This document shows, piece after piece, positions 1 through 6,043 of a stretch of DNA of 32,250 nucleotides. Made by a program: the position numbers and the translations under genes. The stretch is from Planctomycetota bacterium (lineage in GTDB: Bacteria; Planctomycetota; PUPC01; DSUN01): NCBI GenBank assembly GCA_016872855.1, contig VGYV01000009.1, positions 1 to 32,250 of the forward strand. The letters are read 5' to 3'. Positions within the stretch are counted from its first letter, which is position 1. Each line of letters begins with the position of its first letter. The notes beneath the pieces are model-generated. The model had not been told where the DNA came from, made no database searches, and worked only from the letters and a program-made list of their open reading frames with translations.

Positions 1-376
1 AATTCGCCGAACTCGGGCCGTGCTCGGAAGCCAAAGACTGGCTGAAGCCAGGACTCCGAACGCGTTCGTTCCTTGTTTGGAGTCCTGCCTTCAGGCAGTC
101 TTGGCTTTCCGCAACAGAAACTACGTAGAGTTGGCAGCGCAACTCGCCACACGAGCCCTTGGCAACGGCGAGGAACTGGTGGAACTCCTTGTCGCCCCCC
201 CTTTCGAACCCCTCCGCGATGTTGGACATCACGGATACGGCAGCGCGGCGAATCTGGTCACGCAGCCCGAAGTCACGGCTGAAGCCGCCGGCCGACGTGA
301 GTTGGTAGATCGCCCTGGTCAGTTCGCGCGCCTTCTTCCAGGCATCCATGTCCTCGAACCGCTCGATCTTGCCCAT
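1..376 (-). CDS. Four-helix bundle protein (23S rRNA IVP family), 3' end altered and off the window edge
   Basis: Reading leftward from ATG at 376 (a second ATG lies at 379; AAGGAG sits just upstream and suits 376 better), the protein begins [20 protein letters not shown] and contains [18 protein letters not shown], the signature of the small four-helix-bundle family first found inside 23S rRNA intervening sequences. The family's biochemical role is unknown. The frame is open to base 1, about 125 codons, already near normal family length. From about residue 88 the expected last helix is replaced by residues encoded by a palindromic element at 26-110 (including DCLKAGLQT). The true C-terminus is therefore lost or remodelled. 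The gene follows pstB on the same strand after a 74-base gap but has no obvious role in phosphate uptake. The family assignment is firm; whether the protein still folds is uncertain. Confidence 0.8.
   Translation of the reverse strand, partial: MGKIERFEDMDAWKKARELTRAIYQLTSAGGFSRDFGLRDQIRRAAVSVMSNIAEGFERGGDKEFHQFLAVAKGSCGELRCQLYVVSVAESQDCLKAGLQTRNERVRSPGFSQSLASEHGPSSAN
26..110. repeat. Palindromic element with two hairpin-bearing arms
   Basis: The arms 36-61 (+) and 75-100 (-) share the pattern GACTnnCTGAAGnCAGGACTCC followed by nAAC, and the flanks 26-35 and 101-110 are also near-inverted copies. Each arm holds its own small hairpin with a TGAA loop. The centre is about 13 bases. A third single arm of the same family lies at 16503-16530. 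The element lies within the open frame of the four-helix-bundle gene. Confidence 0.8.
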
Positions 377-417
377 CATCCGCTCCTTCCTGTCTGCACT
401 TCCGACCTTGGGCTCTT

Positions 418-452
418 GACTTTCGACTTTGGACTTTCGACTTTCGACTTCT
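418..452. repeat. Heptamer tandem repeat, about five GACTTTC units
   Basis: Five 7-base units follow one another at 418, 425, 432, 439 and 446 (GACTTTC, GACTTTG, GACTTTC, GACTTTC, GACTTCT). They fill most of the gap between the pstB stop at 454 and the four-helix-bundle start at 376-379. On the gene strand the unit reads GAAAGTC. The repeat has no spacers and no coding role. Confidence 0.85.
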
Positions 453-453
453 C

Positions 454-1215
454 CTATCCGAATCGCCCCGTGATGTAGCCTGCGGTGCGGTGGTGGGCGG
501 GGTTGGTGAAGAGCTGCTGGGTGGGGCCGATCTCGATGAGTTCGCCCATGAGGAAGAAGGCCGTGCGGTCGGAGGCGCGGGCGGCCTGCTTGGTGTTGTT
601 CGTGACCAGGATGATCGAGTAGCGTTCGCGGAGAATGGCGAGGGCGTCCTCGATCTTGGCGGTGGAGATGGGGTCGAGGCCGGAGCACGGCTCGTCGAGG
701 AGGAGCACCTCGGGGTGGAGGGCCAGGACGCGCGCGAGGCACATGCGCTGCTGCTGGCCGCCGGAGAGGTTCAGCGCCGAATCCTTCAGTCGGTCCTTCA
801 CCTCATCCCACAGGAAGGCGTTCTTGAGGCTCTCCTCGACCAGTTGGTCGAGGCGTTCGCGGTCGCGGGTGCCGGCCAGGCGGGGGCCGTAGGCGATGTT
901 GTCGTAGACGGACCAGGGGAGCGGGACAGGGACGGCGTAGACCATACCGACGCGGCGTCGGAGGTCGGGCACGTCAGTATCGGGGGCATAGATGTCCTGC
1001 CCGTCGAGGAGGACGCGGCCGGTCTTGGAGAAGGCGGGTTCGAGGTCGTTGAGGCGGTTGAGGGAGCGGAGGAAGGTTGTCTTGCCGCTGCCTGCCGGGC
1101 CGATGATGGCGAGGCGCTCGCGTGGGAACACCTGGAGGGAGATATGCTTGAGGGCTGCGGCGGGGCCGAAGGACACGCAGAGGTCTTCCACCGACAGCTT
1201 GGGGTCCGTGGCCAT
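454..1215 (-). CDS. pstB: Phosphate ABC transporter ATP-binding protein PstB (atypical Q- and H-loops)
   Basis: This cytoplasmic ATPase of the PstSCAB importer powers phosphate uptake. It has 253 residues, the usual PstB length. Walker [10 protein letters not shown] is near residue 40, the ABC signature LSGGQQQR near 150, Walker [14 protein letters not shown] near 171, and the family-typical TAFFLMG near 219. Two switch residues differ from the usual PstB. The Q-loop normally reads VGMVFQKP but here reads VGMVYAVP (Ala for Gln). The H-loop normally reads VTHN but here reads VTNN (Asn for His). It starts 3 bases after the pstA stop and is the last pst gene; no phoU follows. Identity is secure from operon and sequence; full ATPase activity is not certain. 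Confidence 0.93.
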   Translation of the reverse strand: MATDPKLSVEDLCVSFGPAAALKHISLQVFPRERLAIIGPAGSGKTTFLRSLNRLNDLEPAFSKTGRVLLDGQDIYAPDTDVPDLRRRVGMVYAVPVPLPWSVYDNIAYGPRLAGTRDRERLDQLVEESLKNAFLWDEVKDRLKDSALNLSGGQQQRMCLARVLALHPEVLLLDEPCSGLDPISTAKIEDALAILRERYSIILVTNNTKQAARASDRTAFFLMGELIEIGPTQQLFTNPAHHRTAGYITGRFG

Positions 1216-1218
1216 CGC

Positions 1219-2055
1219 TCAGCGCCCCTTTGCGATGAAGCGGCGCATCAGCCAGTAGGCGAAGAGGTTGATGGCCAGGATGAGGACGATGAGGACGGAG
1301 GCTGTGGCGTAGGCCCTTGGCATGGAGATGCCCTCGGTGGCCAGGATGTAGAAGTGGAGCGAGAGGGTGCGGGTGGAGTCGAAGATGCCCTCGGGCATGC
1401 CCAGGGCGGAGCCTGCGGTGAGCATGACGGCGGCGGTCTCGCTGATGCTGCGGCCAACGGCTAGCACGATGCCGGTGGTGATGCCGGGGAGGGCGGAGCG
1501 GAGGACGACGCGGGTGACCATCTGCCAGCGGGTGCTGCCGAGGCCGAAGCTGGCCTCGCGGTAGGCGCGGGGCACGGCGCGGATGGCCTCCTCGCTCGTG
1601 CGGATGATCGTGGGCAGCACCATGAGCGCCAGGGTGAGGGCGCCGGAGAGGATGGAGAAGCCCATGCCCAGCGTGATGGTGAAGAACACGAAGCCGAAGA
1701 GGCCGAAGATGATGGAGGGGATGCCGGCCAGGCAGTCGGCGCCGAAGCGAATGACTGCGGTGAGGCGCCCCTCGCGGGTGTACTCGGTGAGGTAGACGGC
1801 CGTGGCCAGGCCGACGGGCGCGGCGATGAGCACGGCCAGGCCCGTGATGTAGGCGGTGCCGACGAGCATCGGGAAGATGCCGCCCTCGCGGCCCATCGAG
1901 CGCGGGGCCTCGGTGAGGAACCCCCACGAGACGTGGGGCAGGCCCCTCAACAGGATGAAGGCGATGATGCCGAGCAGCACGGCGATGGTGGCGCCCGCGA
2001 GCGCCCACATCAGGCCTACCGCCGCGCGCTGGGTGGCCGCGGGAGAGAGCCTCAT
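1219..2055 (-). CDS. pstA: Phosphate ABC transporter permease PstA
   Basis: This inner-membrane permease subunit pairs with PstC to form the phosphate channel. The chosen ATG at 2055 overlaps the pstC stop as ATGA, giving 278 residues starting MRLSPAATQRAAVGLMWALA. There are about six hydrophobic segments. The permease coupling region reads EEAIRAVPRAYREASFGLGS, the EAA-type loop that contacts PstB. LAGIPSIIFGLFGF and TTGIVLAVGRSISETAAVML are typical of PstA. The open frame extends much further upstream antisense to nothing useful, so the longer start is rejected. Confidence 0.94.
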   Translation of the reverse strand: MRLSPAATQRAAVGLMWALAGATIAVLLGIIAFILLRGLPHVSWGFLTEAPRSMGREGGIFPMLVGTAYITGLAVLIAAPVGLATAVYLTEYTREGRLTAVIRFGADCLAGIPSIIFGLFGFVFFTITLGMGFSILSGALTLALMVLPTIIRTSEEAIRAVPRAYREASFGLGSTRWQMVTRVVLRSALPGITTGIVLAVGRSISETAAVMLTAGSALGMPEGIFDSTRTLSLHFYILATEGISMPRAYATASVLIVLILAINLFAYWLMRRFIAKGR

Positions 2056-2918
2056 CGGTGGCCCCCTCCCGCCCGGCGCCTGGAGAGCACGAGCGCGGCG
2101 GTGTTGAGGAGCATGATGATGACGAAGAGGACGACGCCGGTGGCGAAGAGCGCCTTGCGGTGGTCGCCCGCTGCGTAGTTCATCTCGATGGCGATGTTGC
2201 TCGTGAGCGTGCGCACGGAGTCGAGCGGGCCGTGCGGGACGGCGATGGTGTTGCCGGCGACCATGATGACGGCCATCGTTTCGCCGATGGCGCGGCCCAT
2301 GCCCAGGATGATGGCGGCGACGATGCCCGAGCGGGCGGCGCGGAGCATCACCATGTGCGTCGTCTGCCACTCCGTGGCCCCCAGGGCGAGCGAGCCCTCG
2401 TAGTAGGGGCGCGGCACCGCCTGAAGCGCGTCCACCGAGATGCTGATCACGGTCGGCAGCACCATGATGCCCAGCACGACGGAGGCGGCCAGGACGGAGA
2501 GGCCCGAGCCGCCCAGATGCTCCCGGATGAAGGGGACGAGGACGACGAGGCCCATGAAGCCATAGACGACTGAGGGGATGCCGGCGAGCAGCTCGATGGC
2601 CGGCTTGAGGAGGCCGACCAGGCGCGGCGGGCAGAACTGCGTGAGGAGGATGGCCACGCCCACGCCGAAGACCACGCCGATGGTCATGGCCCCGGCCGTG
2701 ACGGCCAGGGAGCCGACGATCATGGGGAAGATGCCGAAGCGCGGGGCCAGCCGGTCGAGGGGGCGCCATTCGTCTGAGAGAATGAAGTCCCTCAGCCCCG
2801 CCTTCACCATCAGGGGGAAGCCCTCCTTGAAGATGAAGGCGGTGATGAGCGCCAGCCCCGCGATGGCCGCGAAGGCCATCACGGCCAGCACCACTCGGAT
2901 GAGCCTCTCGGTCCTCAC
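2052..2918 (-). CDS. pstC: Phosphate ABC transporter permease PstC
   Basis: This is the second inner-membrane permease subunit of the Pst importer, 288 residues. It starts with GTG at 2918, which overlaps the pstS1 stop as GTGA, so translation is probably coupled. The N-terminal transmembrane segment is near residues 8-30. ELLAGIPSVVYGFMGLVVLV and the EAA-like loop DALQAVPRPYYEGSLALGAT are diagnostic, as is GMGRAIGETMAVIMVAGN near residue 207. A periplasmic stretch with DEWRP lies between the first and second segments, as in other PstC proteins. Confidence 0.94.
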   Translation of the reverse strand: MRTERLIRVVLAVMAFAAIAGLALITAFIFKEGFPLMVKAGLRDFILSDEWRPLDRLAPRFGIFPMIVGSLAVTAGAMTIGVVFGVGVAILLTQFCPPRLVGLLKPAIELLAGIPSVVYGFMGLVVLVPFIREHLGGSGLSVLAASVVLGIMVLPTVISISVDALQAVPRPYYEGSLALGATEWQTTHMVMLRAARSGIVAAIILGMGRAIGETMAVIMVAGNTIAVPHGPLDSVRTLTSNIAIEMNYAAGDHRKALFATGVVLFVIIMLLNTAALVLSRRRAGGGHR

Positions 2919-3709
2919 TTGGCTCGGACCAGCCCTTCTTTCTCCAGGATCGCCTGCGCGGGTGGGGAGAGGACGAAGTCAATGAACTTCTGCGCCGCGT
3001 CGCCCGGCTTGCCCTTCACGACGAAAAGGAACGGCCGCACGAGCGGGTACTTGCCGGCCAACACCTCCTCCGCCGTCGGCTTCACGCCGTCCACCGTCAA
3101 GGCCTTCAGCTCCCCGTGCACCTGGCCGAGCGACATGTAGCCAATGGCGTCCTCGTTGCCCTTCACGAGTTGCCTCACCGCGCCGTTCGAGTTCTGGGTC
3201 TTGGCCGCGCGCGCGATGCGCGCCGCGCCCATCACCAGGTGCTCGAAGGCCTCGCGGGTGCCCGAGCCCTCCTCGCGGGTCACTAGGGTGATCGCCTTGT
3301 CCTCGCCCCCCACGTCCTTCCAGTTGCCTATCTTGCCCTCGTAGATGTCGCGGGCCTGTTCGCGGGTGAGGCCGCCGACCTTATTGGCCTGGTTCACCAC
3401 AATCGCGATGCCGTCGCGCGCGATGGTGATGGTGGTGAAGCCAGTCTCCTCGGGCTTCAGCGAGCGGGAGCACATGCCGATCTGCGCGTAGCCGTCGGCC
3501 ACGGCCTTGATGCCCGCCGTGGAGCCGCCGCCCTGGACCTCCACGTAGAGGCCCGGATTGTTGCGATTGAACTCCGCCGCGAGCTCCCCGGCGAAGGGCT
3601 CGACCGAGGTGGAGCCGACCACCCGCACCACCTCACCCTTGCCGCCCCCACACCCGCCACACAGGGCAACCAGGCCCATCGCCGCCGCGGCGAACCACAA
3701 GTGTCGCAT
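2915..3709 (-). CDS. pstS: Phosphate-binding lipoprotein PstS (copy 1)
   Basis: This extracytoplasmic solute-binding protein delivers phosphate to PstCA. ATG at 3709 follows the purine-rich AGGAGAGGA and gives 264 residues, beginning with a signal peptide and a lipobox-like LCGGC, so it is probably lipid-anchored. Phosphate-binding family motifs are GSTSVEPF near residue 34, the SRSLKPEE segment, and TREEGSGTREAF, which contributes the Gly/Ser/Thr/Arg phosphate cradle. It overlaps pstC by 4 bases at its 3' end. At its 5' end it lies inside the 3' end of the paralogous copy 2, in a different frame. Confidence 0.92.
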   Translation of the reverse strand: MRHLWFAAAAMGLVALCGGCGGGKGEVVRVVGSTSVEPFAGELAAEFNRNNPGLYVEVQGGGSTAGIKAVADGYAQIGMCSRSLKPEETGFTTITIARDGIAIVVNQANKVGGLTREQARDIYEGKIGNWKDVGGEDKAITLVTREEGSGTREAFEHLVMGAARIARAAKTQNSNGAVRQLVKGNEDAIGYMSLGQVHGELKALTVDGVKPTAEEVLAGKYPLVRPFLFVVKGKPGDAAQKFIDFVLSPPAQAILEKEGLVRAK

Positions 3710-4502
3710 AGCGCATCCTCTCCTGCTCAATCAACAGTTGAGCCTCGGGCGACCGCGCGAAGTCCAGGAACCGCCGGGCCGCCCCGCTTGGCGCGCCCCG
3801 CACCACGAACAGGAAGGGCCGCACCAGGGGATAACTGCTCCGCTCCGCCGCCGACCGCGGCGGCGCCACGCCGTCCACAGCCAGCGCCTTCAGCCCCAGG
3901 CCCACCTGGCTCAACGACATGAGCCCGATCGCGCACGGGTCGTGCTTCACCACCTCCTTCATCGCGCCACTGGACCCCTGCACGAGGGCCTTGGGCGTAA
4001 TGTGGACGTTGCCCATCACTTGCCGAACGAAGGTGTCGAGCGTCCCCGAGCCCTCCTCCCGCGTGATCACGCGGATCGGCAGGTCGGCCCCGCCCACCTC
4101 GCGCCAGCTCGCTGCCCGGCCAGAGAACACGTCCCGAAGCTGCGCACTCGACAGCCAGGCGAGGGGATTCGAGGGGTGAACAACCACCGCGACGGCATCC
4201 TGGGTGAAGGCGATAGGCAGGAACCCGGCTTCCCCCGGATCGTCGGCGTGCAGCCGGCGGGAGCAGGCACCGATCTCCGCGATGCCGTTCGCCACGGCCA
4301 GCAGCCCGTGCGTCGAGCCGCCCCCGTGCACCTCCACGTGCACGCCCGGCTCGCGCCGCTGGAACTCCTCCGCCAACAGCTCCGCGAAGGGCAGAATCGA
4401 GGTCGAGCCCACCACATGCACGGCCTCGCTCCGCTCGCGCCCGCACCCCGCGCACACGAGGGCGGCGAGCGCGATTGCCGAACCAACCCCCAGCACCCTC
4501 AT
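3633..4502 (-). CDS. pstS: Phosphate-binding lipoprotein PstS (copy 2, operon-first)
   Basis: This is a second PstS paralogue, first gene of the operon. ATG at 4502 lies 8 bases after GGAAGGAG and is followed by a signal peptide ending in a lipobox-like VCAGC. GSTSILPF, GGGSTHGLLAV, a CSRRLHADD segment and TREEGSGTLDTF mark the phosphate-binding fold. It gives 289 residues. The conserved fold ends around LLIEQER, but the frame continues about 25 residues (MRYATLVVRRGG and on) across the start of copy 1, so the genes overlap by 77 bases out of frame. A lost stop codon after tandem duplication would explain this. The two copies may differ in affinity; that is inference. Confidence 0.88.
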   Translation of the reverse strand: MRVLGVGSAIALAALVCAGCGRERSEAVHVVGSTSILPFAELLAEEFQRREPGVHVEVHGGGSTHGLLAVANGIAEIGACSRRLHADDPGEAGFLPIAFTQDAVAVVVHPSNPLAWLSSAQLRDVFSGRAASWREVGGADLPIRVITREEGSGTLDTFVRQVMGNVHITPKALVQGSSGAMKEVVKHDPCAIGLMSLSQVGLGLKALAVDGVAPPRSAAERSSYPLVRPFLFVVRGAPSGAARRFLDFARSPEAQLLIEQERMRYATLVVRRGGDGPGCPVWRVWGRQG

Positions 4503-4531
4503 CCCATGCACTCCTTCCCCGCCCCTTCTCG

Positions 4532-4560
4532 ATCTTACAGGACGGGGGCCGCTCATGCAA
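4532..4560 (-). promoter_or_regulatory. Sigma-70-type promoter of the pst operon
   Basis: On the minus strand the -35 TTGCAT (4555-4560) and -10 TAAGAT (4532-4537) are separated by 17 bases, about 30 bases before the pstS2 start. No clear Pho-box direct repeat was recognised. Confidence 0.55.
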
Positions 4561-4591
4561 GTCGTTGCGGTGGGTGGAGTTCGCACGGGGT

Positions 4592-4620
4592 TTGACGTGT
4601 GCCGCAAGGTGTGGTATCAC
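4592..4620 (+). promoter_or_regulatory. Sigma-70-type promoter for the 4676 gene
   Basis: The -35 TTGACG (4592-4597) and -10 TATCAC (4615-4620) are separated by 17 bases and lie 56 bases before the ATG at 4676. It diverges from the pst promoter 31 bases away. Confidence 0.7.
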
Positions 4621-4675
4621 TACAGCAGCCGCCGGGTGGGACCCATCTGCGGCTGTACCAGGGGCTCGACGCGAC

Positions 4676-5965
4676 ATGGCTCCCGGGAAGAGAACGAGAC
4701 TCCGAGCGCCGGCCGGCCCGCCGGCGGACCCCCAGACGGCCACGATCTACGCGATGATGGCCCAGGCCGACAAGCTGTACAAGCTGGGGCGGTACCGCCG
4801 CGCCCTGGCTGTGTGCCAGGAACTGGCCCGCTTCGACCCCAAGAATGCGCTGCCCGAGCAGATGATTGAAGGCTGCCGCCGCGAGTTGCGCACGCGCAGG
4901 CTCGTCCTCATCAGTGTCCTGGCGGCCCTGGCAGCGGTTGGCGTGGCCGTCGCCCTCGTCTACAACCACCTCAGCTACATCCGTCCTTCTCCCTACCCCG
5001 GCACCGTCCGCCTGCGCGAGCGCCAGGCCCAGGCCTTCGAGTTCCGCTCCCCACTGGGCTACCACAAGTCGCTCGAGTACGCGTGGCAGCTCCTCGATGG
5101 CGACGGCAAGCCCGTGCCCCCCACCGAGGAGGGCACGCTCGCCCCGCGCGAGGGGGCGCCCTGGGCGCGCACCTACACGCCGGCCTACAGCCTGGTGCGT
5201 GGCGACGCCGGCACCCAGCCGGTCGTCCGCCGAATCGTCGCCGCAGGCACCAGTGCCTCGGGCCGCGAGGCGCTCCGCGCCGAGTGGGTGGTCGAGGTGG
5301 TGAACGCCCCCCTTGCGCCGCGGGTCCTGAGCATCAGCCCGCCGACCGACGACCCGCTCGCCATCGTCGCGGGCCAGGGCGAGCGCACCTTCCGCGTCGA
5401 GGCCGCCGATGGCGACGGCGCGGCCGACCTCCTCTACGAGTGGTCCGTCGCGGGAAAGGCGGTCCACAAGGGCCGAGAGCCGGCGTGGACATACCGGCCG
5501 CCCGCCGACGCCTTGCCGCCCGGCACCACGGGCCGCGAGGTTCCCCCCGCGCCGCCTGTCCCGCTCGTCTGCCAGGTCTCGAACCGCTACGGCGAGCCGA
5601 TGCCGGCCACCGTCCAGTGGAGGCTCCGATTCGTCCGCTCCAACGCCCCGCCCCAGCTCATCAGCTTCGAGCCCGAGATGAGCGACCTCGTGCGCATCCT
5701 GGAAGGCGAGCGCCGCTCGGTCACGGTCACCCCCTACGACCCCGATGACAAGGCGGAGACTCTCACCTACGTCTGGGATTGCGGCGGCAGGGTGATCTCG
5801 CGGCGCCCCAAGTGCCCCCTATGGTTCCCCCACGACTTCACCGACAGCGAGAGAACGGTTCGCCTCACCCTCACCGTCACCGACCCCTGCGGCGCCACGG
5901 CAACGCGTTCCTGGCAGCTTCACGTCGTCAACGCCCTTCCCCCCACCAGCCCGCCCTCCTACTGA
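4676..5965 (+). CDS. Single-pass membrane protein with TPR-like N-terminus and Ig/PKD-like ectodomain
   Basis: The start at ATG 4676 was chosen because the promoter at 4592-4620 lies inside the longer open frame. The protein has 429 residues. Residues 23-57 form a TPR-like helix pair (ADKLYKLGRYRRALAVCQEL). A transmembrane segment spans about 76-97 (LVLISVLAALAAVGVAVALV). The rest, about 330 residues, is outside the cytoplasm and is made of beta-rich Ig/PKD-like modules. Two of these hold the pattern LxYxWxxxG with acidic residues (DGDGAADLLYEWSVAG, DPDDKAETLTYVWDCGG). No catalytic motif is seen. A structural or partner-binding role at the envelope is likely, with the short TPR facing the cytoplasm. 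The product is not a recognised named protein. Confidence 0.8.
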   Translation: MAPGKRTRLRAPAGPPADPQTATIYAMMAQADKLYKLGRYRRALAVCQELARFDPKNALPEQMIEGCRRELRTRRLVLISVLAALAAVGVAVALVYNHLSYIRPSPYPGTVRLRERQAQAFEFRSPLGYHKSLEYAWQLLDGDGKPVPPTEEGTLAPREGAPWARTYTPAYSLVRGDAGTQPVVRRIVAAGTSASGREALRAEWVVEVVNAPLAPRVLSISPPTDDPLAIVAGQGERTFRVEAADGDGAADLLYEWSVAGKAVHKGREPAWTYRPPADALPPGTTGREVPPAPPVPLVCQVSNRYGEPMPATVQWRLRFVRSNAPPQLISFEPEMSDLVRILEGERRSVTVTPYDPDDKAETLTYVWDCGGRVISRRPKCPLWFPHDFTDSERTVRLTLTVTDPCGATATRSWQLHVVNALPPTSPPSY

Positions 5966-5980
5966 ACTCCCGCCGCCTGC

Positions 5981-6009
5981 TTGACACCCTTCGGCAGGGC
6001 GGCTATCAT
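5981..6009 (+). promoter_or_regulatory. Strong sigma-70-type promoter
   Basis: Consensus -35 TTGACA (5981-5986), a 17-base spacer and -10 TATCAT (6004-6009), 34 bases before the ATG at 6044. The spacer contains a small CCCTTCGGCAGGG hairpin-like sequence. Confidence 0.8.
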
Positions 6010-6043
6010 GTGAGGCGTTGCCGCGTGGGGGCATGTTGCAGGC

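Noticed and set aside
418-452. Possible CRISPR
   Set aside because: The units are 7 bases with no spacers.
20-478. Plus-strand open frame of 152 residues
   Set aside because: It is antisense to the four-helix-bundle gene and runs through the palindrome and the heptamer repeat; it has no family motif.
490-1464. Long plus-strand frame opposite pstB/pstA
   Set aside because: It is the mirror of the GC-rich pst genes, with low-complexity Gly/Glu/Val content.
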